DNA from: Glossina fuscipes
Lineage: Eukaryota; Arthropoda; Insecta; Diptera; Glossinidae
Assembly: GCF_014805625.2 (NCBI RefSeq)
Contig: NW_023998415.1
Span: 28,392,470 to 28,456,469, forward strand
Direction of reading: 5' to 3'
DNA length: 64,000 nt
A program made the position numbers and the translations under genes. The first letter of the stretch is position 1. Each line of letters begins with the position of its first letter. The notes beneath the pieces are model-generated. The model made no database searches. It was not told the DNA's origin and saw only the letters and a list, made by a program, of their open reading frames with translations. Of this stretch, positions 1 to 13,200 are shown in pieces.

Positions 1-1110
1 TTTTTTTTATTTCTACTTTCTTTCTGTTTATTTTTAAACAATTTCGTTTATTACTGAAGTTGTAATGGCGTAGTTCAACGTGTCATCATTTTAGAGAAAA
101 AATGTTTTTCAAATCAGTCTCATATATTTGAAATGTTTTATTAAGAAAGCAAAAGAAAAAATAAATAAACAAAATAAAAGAAAAGATATATAAAATATTT
201 AAGAGAATATTTTGAGTTTTTTTCTTATTAGAATTATTTATAGTTTAGTATTGCCTTGCTATTATTCTCCTCTACTCCTCACGCACACGCACATATATAC
301 CCCTACCACCGCTCTGTCTTTCTCTCAGCCTACTACTATTTTTTTCATGTACCATTAATCTCTTTTCGACAATCCAGACTGACTACAAAAATCATCTTGT
401 GCAGTCCTTTCGCAGATTTCAATGGATACGCACGCACTCAAAGCTTCTCTTCTCTACTTGCTGCATGAATGGCAAAATGAACAATTATTTTTAGACTAAT
501 AGTCATTCGTGATTTGCCTGTAGAGAGGGGGAAAAATTTTAAATGAAGCCATTAAAATTTACTCGGACAAGAAAATGCCGATCGTTTATAGAACTTTTTT
601 CATTCACAACTGATGACCATCAGCCAATTGCGTAGCAGCTACATTGCAATATCTTGTGTGCCTCTTCGACTATTAAAGAAATGCGTTGAATAAAAACTTC
701 ATTTGGCTTACATTAGATATGGCGGATATCTGTATAATCAAATTAAATTAAAAAAAAAAAAATAATCAAACTATTTTTATCCGAAGCACATGAGACCCTG
801 AAGAGTATAAACTTTACATCCCGAATTCTTCTCACTTTTTGAAGTCTTTCTTCTCCAGCATTACATTAAATATAAATTATCTGTGTTTCTACCCTTTTCC
901 TTTTTTTTTTTTTTTAATAATTTGCTTAGATAAAAAAAAACAATATGAATCATATGAAAAAATTAAGAATCTGCCATAACCTCCTTATTTCCAGATATTT
1001 GCCCAACAGCAAGGAAATAAATATGGCGCCTATGACCTAATACGGGAATGGCAATCCAAAATTTTTTACTAACTGTAAAACACGATGAATTTTAACCATA
1101 ATATAACCAT
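1..1110. other. Intergenic AT-rich sequence, nothing recognised
   Basis: Homopolymer A and T runs and short chance ORFs only. No repeat shared with the rest of the window was noticed here. Confidence 0.6.
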
Positions 1111-1117
1111 AATATTT

Positions 1118-1260
1118 TGATCATAATTTATGCAAGTGTGGTTAGTAGTCATTTTGTAGATGGTATTAGTGCGGTTAGTCGTCATTTTGTAGATGGTACC
1201 TTGATCATTATTTATGCAAGTGTGGTTAGTAGTCATTTTGCGGATGGAATAGTGCTAGAT
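1118..1260. repeat. 83-bp tandem duplication with an inner ~33-bp repeat
   Basis: TTGATCATAATTTATGCAAG (1118) recurs as TTGATCATTATTTATGCAAG (1201), each followed by TGTGGTTAGTAGTCATTTTG. Between them lies a shorter degenerate copy, GCGGTTAGTCGTCATTTTG (about 1171). The outer period is 83 bp, the inner about 33 bp. Confidence 0.85.
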
Positions 1261-1328
1261 AAACATAAAAAAAAAAAAACCGTTTGAAATGTAAACAATA
1301 GCACGTGCATCACAAAGGTAAACAAAAA

Positions 1329-1462
1329 TTAGAATTTGCAACAACCATTACATAGGGTACCAGCGCTACAGTAACAAACATAGACGATACCAGTTTTACA
1401 ACACAACCACACACAAAAAGCTTTACAAAACTAAACGCTTTTTAACAGGGTTGTATTTACGC
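1329..1462 (+). repeat. Dispersed repeat C, copy 1
   Basis: It shares TTAGAATTTGCAACAAC and a following series of TTTACAAC / TTTGCAATAAC-like phrases, an AAAGCTTTAC block and a GCAGTGAATC / GCAAGACAG ending with 32195-32320. The family is not identified. Copies are diverged and in the same orientation. Confidence 0.5.
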
Positions 1463-2739
1463 AGTGAATCAACTAACAAGAAGAGATTTAAAATAGTTTG
1501 GAAAAAATCAAGACGACAACGGAAACTAAAATATTATCCCATTGCATGAGTATTAAATATGTTATATTCTTCTTACTCAAGGACTTTTTTAAAATGATTT
1601 GATCCAACCTCCTTTCAATAGAGTTCACACCCAAAGCCCAAGTCAAAATTAAACGTTTTTCTTTTCACAAAGGTCAAGTAGTTCATAAGCGAAAAACCAA
1701 AATCGCACCAACTAAATCCAGGTATCGTATATACTTTATTCGATGGTATAGTGAATACGTCAAAAAAGATCAATTGTGCAACAATATACTACGTTAACGT
1801 TTGGTGTAGCCCTTCTCGCGTGAGCGAGAGTTGATTTTAAGCATTTAATAATCGCGTTAACAGTGAATGTATATCTTGTTTGCAACCAACGAATCATTGA
1901 AAATATGCGCGAACAGGTGTTGTTGTGATGGAAGATATCGTCTTTCCTCAATATTGAACATTTTACCTCAATTGTGCGCTTTAATCGCATTGATGGTTGA
2001 CATTGTTGACGAATACATTCATATCCTTCACAATTCAATTTAATTCACAACAATTCACGGGATATATTTAATGTTCGTATACAAAAACGAACCAACTATT
2101 CAAAATCAAACTGTATACATTTTAGAATAAGAGTTAATATGATGCTTTATTAGCATTATATTAACTGTAATAAAAAATCTTATCGCTATTTACATTTCAC
2201 TAAATATTTCATTGAATGCAACGATGGAAAAAGCAAAATTTCAACTGAACGTAGCCCTTGATGGTGTATTGACTTCATTGGCTGTTTATTTTTAGCTGAT
2301 AAGATGAATAAGATAAAAAGTCATATCTCGACAATTCAAATAATTTTTCGCCTATGATATTTTTTGCTATTTAAGCAAGGCAGCCGCTTAGGACTTCTTT
2401 TATTTATTTATATAAATCAATGATCCCCACTCGTTGATTAAATTCAACCACATCTTAAGGTACGCTGTTGATGCAAATCGTTTTCTTTCTTCTTGTTGGA
2501 ATCGCATTCGTATCAACGTCAAACTGACTTCAATAATTTGGTCATTAAATTTTATGAAATTAAATCTAAAAAAATGCAAAAAGCTTTCCTACTGAAGGAG
2601 AAATTCTTTTAATACTGAGCACTTCATCGATTTACAAAAGTTGGGGAACGTTCATCATAGGAGTTCGATTCGAGTATATATTACGTTTTAATTTCCACAT
2701 AAACCCTCCTTTAAGTAAAGCTAGGTCGGCGTTAGGCTT

Positions 2740-3450
2740 ATTAAATGATGATCTATAGAACATCATGATCCTTAGATTACAAAAAGTCTATACATAAACT
2801 TAAAAAGGCTAATACTTGAATTTGTCTCTATTGTCCCATAGCCGTTAAGTTGATTCAACAGAATCTGTTCAAAAGCAATTCTTGCTAATTGCCCTTTAGC
2901 AGTTTAGGTTGGCACCCACGTGTCTCTCTGTCGCCTTATGAAAATAGATTGCTTCTGTTAGATTTGCCCACATTACTTGGTGACATAGTCTTTGGTTTGC
3001 CGAATCGTTTCTCTAGAAATTTTATCTTCCTAAAGCTTAATCTCAACATCGGACTCTTTAAATTCTATCGAAGCAACTATCCTTAACACGCTGGATTTGC
3101 CTATGTCGTATTTAAACTAACTTGGAATCTTTACAGCATACTATGGTTAAAAAATGAAATTGTTTTATTTACTGTTATCTGCTGCCAAGCTTCTGCATGT
3201 CAGCAATGTCTTAGGGGTTCGAAATTTGGATGTGTACCGGCTGTGGGTGTGCGTCTGTGCTGGACATGTGCATGCTTTTTTTTCTCCCATGAATTTTATT
3301 TTTCTCTTTTCTTTTTTTCTTTATTTCTCTTATATACTTTGCATTAGTTTTTAATAATAATTAATACGACTTTTAAGAATACTTTTAGTATTATTTTTAA
3401 GAATCAATTGAATTCGTCTGTTAATATGTTTTAGCTGAGTTTTATGGCAC
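2740..3450. repeat. Long repeat D, copy 1
   Basis: This aligns in order with 17493-19250: the block around CATCGGACTCTTTAAATTCT (3047) matches ATATCGGAGTCTTTAAATTC; GCCAAGCTTCTG (3183) matches GGCAAGCTTTTG; CATGAATTTTATT occurs in both; and AAGAATCAATTGAATTCGTC (3400) matches AGAGTCAATCGAGTTCGCC. No intact ORF was found. The nature of the element is unknown. Confidence 0.6.
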
Positions 3451-3458
3451 ACTTATGG

Positions 3459-3820
3459 TTAAAGGGCACGTTGATTTTTGCTATTCGGGCATATTTCAAT
3501 GCAAGCACAGTTGTCACCCGACACATCAGAATCATATAGATTCATCAGTGGGGTTTGGATAACGGTTGCCGAATCACGGGGAGAGGGTAACTTTAGATCA
3601 GTCATCTCAGGTTGATTATCACTGGTGGCGGCCGGAACGACACTATTTAATACATTGATCTCCGAAGTGATGTCTAGCTTGAGCTTTTTCACTGGCATAT
3701 CAGGGGAAGCTAATTTACGTGTTTGCTTTTTTTCAAAATCGTTGAATACATTTAGCTTAGTTGTGAACCTTTTCAATTTGTTTTCCGAGATAGGTGATTT
3801 CCCGCATTGAGGATGCTTTT
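3459..3820 (-). CDS. Unrecognised minus-strand ORF, possibly a terminal exon or gene remnant
   Basis: An open frame runs on the minus strand from about 3820 to a TAA at 3459-3461, encoding roughly 120 residues. It is rich in Lys, Ser, Pro and Asp with a basic/acidic alternation (PVKKLKLD, NLYDSDVSGD) and no homopolymer bias, which looks more like protein than chance. Only one Met lies in frame, at about 3698, so the true start may be in an upstream exon. A tRNA-derived SINE with a 12-bp target duplication sits at its 5' edge (3833-4011). With the SINE taken out, the frame stays open to a stop near 4070. The 3' flank is repeat D. I do not recognise the product; a decayed retroposed copy or a transposon-carried fragment is equally possible. 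Confidence 0.35.
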
Positions 3821-3832
3821 TGTATCGAAATA

Positions 3833-4011
3833 TTATTATTATTATTATTATAAATTTAGCCAGAGAATAAATTCTAAGACTAAAGTCTTAAAGCACTAGC
3901 ATCTAGGGCTATCGGCTTTTTATTAAAAAACTCTACCGCACTTGAGATTTGAACCCACGACTATTGAGTTGCTAGTCGAGACTCTTGCCTACTCGGCCAC
4001 TCAGGCGGATG
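3833..4011 (-). mobile_element. tRNA-derived SINE, full-length copy with target-site duplication
   Basis: Read on the minus strand it opens GCCTGAGTGGCCGAGTAGGC (tRNA A-box-like) and has a B-box-like GTGGGTTCAAATCTC. A body follows with GCCGATAGCC and GTGCTTTAAGACTTTAGTC, and it ends in an (ATA)n tail. TGTATCGAAATA flanks it at 3821-3832 and 4012-4023. A Pol III promoter head, a simple-repeat tail and a 12-bp duplication are the SINE hallmarks. Other copies lie at 4850, 23833, 31612 and 47027. Confidence 0.85.
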
Positions 4012-4260
4012 TGTATCGAAATAATATTATCAACTGTGCAAGCAGAACGCTTCTCAGCCAGCACTTGCTTCAGTCAGGGATCTAAAGTCGGTTCAGTATT
4101 AAGATCCGCTCCGTTATAATTTAAACTGAATAAAGAAGATGATGCAGCGGGAAGAACGAGTAAAAAAAGTTGAATCAGCAGGAGAGCTCCGCTTCACACC
4201 AATAGGAAGGGAAGTTGGCAACAGACCGCGTTTGTGCTTATTTAAGTCACAAAGTACGCT
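4012..4260. other. Unassigned sequence beside the SINE
   Basis: More GC-balanced than its surroundings; on the minus strand it runs into the 3459-3820 ORF across the SINE, with a possible acceptor-like TTCTTTATTCAG around 4127-4139. No product recognised. Confidence 0.3.
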
Positions 4261-4849
4261 TTATATTGCAATTAAGTTAAAGTTTTTCGATATTTTAATT
4301 TTATAAAAAAAAGTATTTTAGAGTAAAGGAGAAAAAACTGCGTTGTTTCCGCGCAGCGCTGCCAGGTTAAAAATTTTATAATAATAGAAAGACTTCTAAC
4401 AACAATAGAACAAAATTAAATCTTGCAACAACAAAAAAGAAAAAAATTGAGAATTTATGTTAACGAAGACATGCATTGAATTTTATTCTCAAAAAGACAT
4501 TTTAAATAATAAAAGAAGTACGTATATGCAATATTTCTAATTCTGAGAATAAAGGTAGCTTTCCTGTACGCTTTTTATGAAAGGTGGGTGTTTTTGACTT
4601 TGCTGAGATTAAAATTAAAAAATTAATTTTCGTCACATGTTTTTATTACTGTTTTTTTTTTTGTAAACATATTATTGTTATTTCTTTTTTTTTTTTGATA
4701 ATTTCGCGCGTTTACGTAATAATAAAAAGTAATCTATTCAATTAAATAAAACCAAATTAAATCGAATTTATAAATAAAGTAAATATATATAATAAAATAT
4801 ATATAAATAGAAATCAATAAACTTTAAAAATACGGAAATGCTTTATATA

Positions 4850-4950
4850 TTATTATTATTATTTTAATTTTAGACTAATGAATTGAATTCTTAGACTAAA
4901 AAAAGAGACATTGAGCACTAGCAACACAGGCTATCGGCTTTATATAAAAA
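4850..4950 (-). mobile_element. SINE fragment (3' half only)
   Basis: On the minus strand it has GCCGATAGCCTGTGTTGCTA, a TTTTTTTAGTCTAAGAATT block and an (ATA)n tail, matching the body and tail of the copy at 3833-4011. The tRNA head is missing, as expected for 5' truncation. Confidence 0.65.
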
Positions 4951-4959
4951 TATAGACTT

Positions 4960-7187
4960 GTTAAAAAAAAAGTACAAAGTTACATTAAAAATAATAAAAC
5001 CAATCAAACCTCCAATAATACAAACTAAAAAAGTTTTTTACGTACAAGGGAATAATATTATTATAGTATTAGGAACAATTATTCAGTTAACTCTTTCATA
5101 AAATAATTGTGTTATTCTTTTTAACCTTTGTAATTATTAATCTTACCAATTTATCTTACCCATCTTATTAAGCCTAAGTGTCTTAAAGTCTTAAAGAATA
5201 ATTTTTTTAAAACAAAAATTGCCTCATCTATTAAATAAAATTTTAAAAAAAATTAAAATCAAATAAAATTAATAAATAAAGTAAAAATAATTATATAATA
5301 AAACAAATAATATAACTATACTTTCAATTAATATTATAATAAAATCAGCTTTTTTAATATATTTAAATAAAATACATAATATCTCCATTCGTCAGAGATG
5401 GAGAGAATATAATTATTGTTGAAGGTCTCGCAATTTTTCTATCAAAAGTGGTGATTTAATGGTAGCTACGCTGCCACTACACGCTACATATATTCTTTAT
5501 AGGCTTTACTAAGGAAACGTTATATTTATTTTCTTTTTTAAGTTGTCAGTTTACTCAAGTTTTGCATTTTGCGGAAATTAATCTTCATTATTTACAATTA
5601 CACCTTCATTACTTACAATTACATTTTTATTATTTTCATTACTTTAATTTATATTTCGATTTTGCGGAAAACTACGTCTATTTTACGGAAATTCAAATCC
5701 ATTTTGGGGAAAATTATTTCCGTTTTATGGAAATTTATTTTGATTATCGAAACTAATATGCCTAATATATTCTAAGTTTGTTCATATTGATGGCATATTG
5801 TCGTCCATCTCATCCATCATTCCGTCCATTTTGCTCAGATTCATTTGTTCCATTTGTTTCACTTCTTATTTTGATGGGCTATTTTTTTCAGCTGTGCCTA
5901 CATAAAGTGTTGGGACCGCATCTGCGTCCGATAGAGGATCAAAAATGGCATTTGTTATGTATTCTGGTAAAAATTGCGTATCGCAAATGTAATAAATTTT
6001 CTTCTATTTTAAAACATTTAATAAATTTAAGCAATTTTGCAATTTTTTTGCAGAGATTTTCAAAACCGACCTTTTTGCAACAGTTTTTTTTTATTATATT
6101 TGCATTTTCATACCATACACGCTTTTGCGACCATTATGCAATTAAATAATAATTTATATAACAATAATAATAAAAATGATAATAATAGTGTAGCAATAAA
6201 AAGAATAAAATAAGAAACAATTACATCTAGGAAATGTAAGAGAGAAATTCGATAAATATGTTCACTTATTTAAATCATCTTTTACCGCAACAGAAAAATT
6301 ATAAAAATTTAAAAGAGAAAAGAATAAAAGATCTTAATTTGCACTTTCTTCCGAAACTCCGAACTATAAAATATTTTTTTTTTTTTTTTTGGTATGTTGA
6401 ATGGAGATGGACCAAGCCAATAGATTTGTAGCTTATATGTCCAAGTATAAAATATATAGTAAAAATTATTTTTTCATTTTGCAATGCTTTGAATCGCGCG
6501 CTTTACGAAAACTAATAAAAAGAGCAGCTTTTCATTTGCTTAAACATATGTTTAAGAATCAGGTGTTTTCTAATGTTACAGCTGTTATAATTACAGACGT
6601 GTTTTAAATTAAATAAAATGAAATGAGCGAAACAAAAAGAATATGAGAAAAAATGAATGAGAGGGAAGAATCGTCAAAATATGCGCTAAACAAGGGTAGA
6701 GCAAAATTTTTTTGATTTATTTTGCAGCTTTTGCTATCGCGAGAGTTTGTGCGGAATGCGCGGAATAATATACGTAAATATATAAAAAAAAAAAAAAAAA
6801 AAGTATTAACATATAATAAATGGTTCCGTGTCAAAATTTTCTACTACAATATTTACTAGTTATCTACTCGTTTGAAAATCTTAATTCAATTGATAATAAA
6901 TAAATAAAAAAATCATTGTCTGGACGGAATTAATTGTACGCTTGCACGTACATGCCTATGTATATGGAAAGTCAATAAGATTTTGTACAGCATGTGTGTG
7001 TTTCGTTCAGTGAATGCTTTTGAGTGCGTGTTGCTACAATAAAGCGTGTGAACGTGCGTTTCATTACATATCAATATAATTTAAATATTTTCCTAAATTA
7101 TTTTCATTATAAATATAAATATAGATATAAAAAAAAAAGAAAATTAAAATCAATTACAAAACAAAAAAAAAAAAAAATTAAAATAAT
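4960..7187. other. AT-rich upstream flank of cueball
   Basis: Very AT-rich, with many A/T homopolymers. 5562-5756 holds a degenerate array of about 20-bp units, TTTTRCGGAAA (5663, 5682, 5702, 5721). The cueball transcription start should lie in the last few hundred bases, where TCAGTG at 7007-7012 is a weak initiator-like match. No gene was found. Confidence 0.45.
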
Positions 7188-7263
7188 ATGGAAGAAACCA
7201 TGAGACGTAATATACTGATTTGGTTAACTTTGCTCGCCGTTCAAACTGTCTTTGGCATGTGGG
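7188..7263 (+). CDS. cue: cueball coding exon 1 (signal-peptide exon)
   Basis: This 76-nt exon is too short for ordinary ORF listing. It reads M-E-E-T-M-R-R-N followed by a hydrophobic core ([10 protein letters not shown]), then QTVFGMW, and ends one base into a codon at a strong GTAAGT donor. Joining to the acceptor at 25665-25666 makes a GAT codon and restores W-D-F-A, as in the Drosophila protein. The two methionines at residues 1 and 5 are both possible starts; the first is preceded by an A-rich leader and is taken here. Confidence 0.88.
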
Positions 7264-10200
7264 GTAAGTCTTGGCTTCGGCACGACATGACAACCTGATT
7301 ATTTGGAAGAACATTTCTACTAAGAATTGATAGTCCAAAGTATATTCGAAATATTTTTTTCTACTTTTCTTGTTACACAATATTGACCGGGCGTTAAATA
7401 ATAGTTTAAGACATATATGAAATAAACATTTCTATCAATGTTTGGCATTTGCTAAACAGAAACATATTGCGCTTTAAATGCGATTTTTTTTAATCTTCGA
7501 ATTGTGAAAAAAGAAAAAAAAAAAAAATGCGTTGAGAGAATGTTACGCAACTGCAATTGTGCATAACTGTAAATAATGATCAAAGTATTGTGGTGGCGTG
7601 GACATTTCTACTTAATAAGCTTTAAGATTATGAGTGTAGCATCTAACAGCAAAGCGAAACACTCTTGCATATAAGTAACTGCATACATTTAACATAATTT
7701 GCAATGTTTGCATAAAAATCTTCTTTAATGTTCATTTCATTGAGTAACCGTCAAGTAGGGTTAAAATATTTTTTCGCTATAGAATAATGAGATAATAGTT
7801 AGCTTTAAAATTATATGATACTATCGAAAAATAATAAAATAATCATGTTGTTATCAGATTTGGTACGAATAGGCTATGGGATGAATTTTTCTCAGGAAAA
7901 ATTAAATTAAATGTGTTTACTTTATGTATGTTTATAATTTGCACATACATATTTATCACCTTTCTCCTCTTTCAATTTTCTGATAATTCCACTAAGATAT
8001 CAAAGAAGTTTTTTGTATTTGTAGAATTATTTTGCAGAATTGGAAACTTAAATAAATTTCAAAGCATTAATTATGTTTTCTTCGAAAGCGCGCATTTGAT
8101 ATCTAATAGAATTTCTCGAGAACTCTCTAGCTAGCTATCTCTCTCTCTCTCGCTCGCTCTTTGTTTTTTTGGTTTTTTTTTTTTTTGCAAAACTCTCCAC
8201 CTATTTTTTCATTCTAGACTAAAAAAACGTTATTTACCACTGCTACATAGCGCCATTATTGTTTTCATTTTGGTCACGTATGCCAATACCGAGACAATTC
8301 ATCTACCTTACATATGTTCGAGTTTCATTCTCTTCGCCCGACGTACAAGAAGCAGTCATTTGCGTGATAGAAACTTCACACGTGGCTTAAGTTTTGTAAA
8401 ACGACCACGATTTCACGAAAACGTTTGTTTACATCTTTGCCATAACAAAATTGGTTTTGATAAAATGAAATTTAATTGAAACTAAAATAATTCGTGCATA
8501 GTGGAAATTGTGGTGGTAATGTATTAGAGGAGGAATGAATACATTTTAGCTCTTAGAGAGAACAAGACAAAGCGTTTGTAAAAGGGCAAAATAAATGCTC
8601 TCGTTGTGGCAAGAAACAACTGGATGCCACCAAGGTCATTTTACGACTGCCTTACAATTAGTGCAGTTTGTCAGAACTTTTCATTTGAAGTAGTTTTCGT
8701 CCTTAAAGTGAGACTGGAAAGCATAACCTTTTTATTGCTACTCTCATATACATTTAATTGTGTCATTCTAAGACTTCATCTTAAAAACGTAGCATTATTT
8801 TCATGTTAAGATACTTTTGCATATCTTACCCGTAAACTGACTAGAAACGATTGTCCTTCTTCCCTACATCGGGATACTTTTCAGCTGATACAGAAGATTT
8901 GTATGATATTTAGCGAATATTGTTTTGCTTAACTGGTGTGACGGCTCCCTTCTCTGGGACAATTATGGCTAAACCATTCATTCATAATAAAAATTTTTGT
9001 AAAAAAGTGGTTGAATTCTACTCGATATAATATCTTTTGTCTTCCGCTTTAGTAAGGATTTGGGATTTCCGTAACAGTACTATATACCCAATGCGGCGAA
9101 TATCATACGAGAGTTGCAGAACTTCAGCACATAACTTTCAGATGAAAGGGCATAGTTGACAATTTAAAATATTCTTGTGTTCTCGAGCACCTGATCTTCC
9201 TTACGACCACCCTTTTAGCAATTCGGCTGCATTCGCTCCAATAAAAATTACAGGACGACACGTTAAATGTTTATTTATACGTTTTATTAACCCGTAAACA
9301 GACGAAGGCTAGGTAAACAGAAATTGACACACAATTGTATTTTTGGACGACTTCATCTGCCTAAAGTGAATAAAGTCAGAACTCTTTCACCAGAAAGTAT
9401 ACAATACATCAACATATCGATCAATAAGTCCCGGGACTAACAAATAAATTGCGTTACTAGCAAAAAAATCTATATCACTTTTGGAAAGCGTGAATTGTTA
9501 AACAAAGTCTACCAAAATTCCACATCACTTCGATCACATCTTCACCAATCGCAGTGGGCACTGCTTTTGCTATCTTCAATACAACGCAAATATCTAAATT
9601 TTGTGTATTATCAAATATTGTTGTTTGGTGGAAAAACTCAGCGAACGCCCAAAAGAAGTGGTTGCACTAGGAAACGTTGAAAGAAGAAATTGCAAAGAAA
9701 AAATGCATCTCTTCTTACTTAGTCCTCAAACTTATTGATCGTGATGGCAACTAACAATGAGTGGTCACACATTCTTTTGCTAAATATTCTATTTATATAC
9801 ATTTTTACAAGCATATATGACTATAACTAAATTCATGGCTTCATTTTTAATCCGATAACCTGCTTTCCCGCGAAAGTTATTCATCGGCCGAGACAGCTGC
9901 ATGACGCGCCTGCGAATGTGCACTTGGTTTTTTCCCTATCCGCTTTTCCGCTAATCGATTTCATCGGCCGAGACAGCTGCATGACGCGCCTGCGAATGCG
10001 CATTTGGTTTTTCCCTCTTTAGTGAATTTATTATTTGGGAAAATTAATTAGCTGGAATGATCTGGATTTGGGATTTCCATAACAGCACGTTCGTTGAATG
10101 TGTGCACCGCCTGAATATATGCATTTGGAGGCCTTCTATAAAATATGTTTGTATTCTTGATCAGCTTAAATAGCGATACCGAGTTAATCATGTTTCTCAC

Positions 10201-13200
10201 TTTTCATGCGCGTAAGTCGTTATAATCTCAAGATCTTGTCTAAAAGGAAAATTTATTCTTAAATCTTTCTTCATTCCTCGTCAGCTTAATTAAGAATTCA
10301 TCTAAATTCATGCTTGCTTTGGCCGGTAATTAACGAAAAATTTTATTTCAAATTAGAGAACATAGTATATAGTGTTGGGTGCGCCATGAATTATGTAGGA
10401 ATATAAATTGCAACATTTACGATGTGCTGGATACATGTGCCGAGCTTGGGAATCTTTTTCTCTGTTTCGCTATCAAATATCACATACAACTGTAGGTTAG
10501 ATATTAAATGATAACATATACCTTTTTTGTTTGTTTTTTGTCCTTGGAACACTTTGCAGGTGTTCAGTGAGTTGTCGATGTTCTTTCTGTACGCAAACGC
10601 GCTAAACATCGGACTATTCTATCACCATTCTTGCGCACCTTGACCAATAGATAGATTAGAAGCAATGTAACTACAATCGAACCGAACCCTTTCGCGTTGA
10701 TAAAGGAAAATTGCAAACTATGTCACTGCTTGATTTGTGCTTATAGGTCTTACTACGGATTACAATATATGCAGAGGTGGGTAGAAAAACTTGAACGAGT
10801 TGTATTTTTCCGTTTTCCGTATGCCATAAAAATTGTGAAAGCTAGCTTCCACAAAGCTCACACAACGTTTTTACATGTGGTAAAAGTGTCTAGAAACAAT
10901 TCGCGAAATTCCACGTGAGCTAGTTCTTGCAATAAAGAGTTGAGGGCTTTTTTTATGTTGCTTTAGTCGATTTTTTCCGCTGGACATTGAAATAGGTTCG
11001 TCGTCTTTAAAGTCATGAGAAGTAAATCGTAGTTTTTAACAAAGTTATGCGATGTGAACTAATTTTTATGATAATATTAGATGGATAGTGTAAATCATTG
11101 TATCGAAGAAGGAGGACGAGCAGGACATCAGTTTCGAAATCTGAGAAAAAAAACGTACAAATTCGTTACCGCTTCACTAGGTCGGTCCGATGACTTCGCC
11201 ACGAATCGTTTGAACCCATAAAAAAGTATTAACAGATGCAGAGCAATTAAAGAAACCTCTCCTGGTACCGATAGTCAGATGATAATTTTAGCAAAGCGAG
11301 ATCTTTTCATTCCGTATCATTCCGAACTGCTCGCCGTGCCAATCTATCAAATAGGAATAGCTCAGATAATTCCTTTGCTTAGAACATATAACTTCGCCTC
11401 AGTCTATAAACATTGATGCAGATAAGAATGCGAAAAAGAAATGGCGAATTACGCTTTCGAGCGACGAACAAAAAATAACTATGTTTGGGAATGATGCGAG
11501 AAGAAATGTACTTCGGTCAAAATGAAGATATCTTGTGATGTGAGATCGCCTTTCTTGGGAGAAGGTCTATCTGATATATTTCGAAAAACCCTATGGATGG
11601 CTATAAATATAAAAACTTGTTGGAATCTGTAACAGTACTTCACAGTACCCCCATGAAATATTCATCCAATTTATTGGGAACGTGATCAAACTCAATCCTA
11701 CTGCGAACATTTGGAGAGCACTGAGGCAATAGAAAAAAATTATGGAAAGATATTCAGAGAATATGATAGAGAGATCTGCGATAATTAATTGCATCTATGC
11801 CTACAAAATTCGTAGCTTAACTTCAAACCCGATAGTGATTATATCGGCTATTGATTGTCTGAATTGATTTGCAAACATATGATTACTTTTAAGTACAAAA
11901 TATTGCCTTAATTTTTCAATTTTTTTTTTACGCCTATTTTTACTGTCCACGTGGAAACATGCGATGTCATCTTGATCCGGAGATCTTTTAAATTTTTGTT
12001 TATGCTTAACATAACTCCTAAATCAGTTTTAAATATGGATATGTTTTTGCTTTACAAGTAAGTGCTAAAGATAATGCAAAACAGTAGAGAAGTGGAGAAG
12101 AATATCATCCATCAATATAAAACAAGATACACCAATTGTACAATGATTATTATTATTACAAGCAGCATTAATATGCCAATAAGGTAATGAAGCCTCATGC
12201 GGCGCATTTGTGAGCAACTATGGTATATAGATATTTTATCGAAATACTGGTACAAACGTAATTATAGATTTTATATTAAAGATTATAGAAGACCTTAATA
12301 GACACCTTAAAAACCCCCTCAACCCCCTCAAACAATCGCTTTAACAATCGTCTTAATAATGAATGGTAACGAGGGCCAAAATTTTACAGCATTAACAAGG
12401 GCTGGCCTGGATGATGATAAATACTAGTGTGCAGGCAGGACTAAATTCATCGTCCGTTCATATTTGGCGAACAACATTTTTTCATGCAAACAAATATTTT
12501 AGGATTCGAGTATGGATGGGTTTAAGGAGAGAGAGGCTAGATTTTTGATGTTTAGTAGGTACGTTTGAAGAGCGGAATCCAAGACCATACCATTTATTGC
12601 TAGACACACGATCTAAACTATCATATACATTCGCACCAGAAGACATGATTAGCGGCATGACGCGAGATTTTTAATCAGTCGCAATTTACTAATGGTGCAA
12701 ACATACGATGAAGAAAACCAGAACTTCCTTAGAGTGTTAAGGATGCACGATATCGTAAAATTAATATGATCTTCAGCAGTTATCCGAGAGATGAGCCTGA
12801 AACTCAGGTTAGAGATCGTATTAACAAAAATTCGTAGTACTTCGTTAAGCATTCGCAGAGTTAGGTAATACTATTACGCGATAGAGTTGAGACATTTTCC
12901 AAAATACTCTTATCATTCGTTGGGGAGAGATAAGAAAGGTGACTTATAATATTTCTCTTTACTGTGTTGTCTATATTCAGCCTTTAATCTAACTTGTTTA
13001 ATTAACGCCTGTTGTTGTTATGGAAATTTGCAAATAAACTATTTACATATTTTCGTAATATATGTATTCACGTACGTATGTATGTATGCAATTTTCGTTA
13101 TAGCCTAGTAACAATATTCTTCAAGCATTTCGTTCCTTAAGAAAGGCATTGAATATTTAATTAGAATAATGGAGATAAATATTAATTTGTAATTGTTAAT

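Noticed and set aside
3950..4011. tRNA gene on the minus strand
   Set aside because: A- and B-box-like parts are present, but there is no complete acceptor stem, and it is joined to a repeated body and tail with a target duplication: a SINE.
5778..6149. 123-residue plus-strand ORF
   Set aside because: Phe/Leu-rich translation typical of T-rich DNA, with no recognisable motif.
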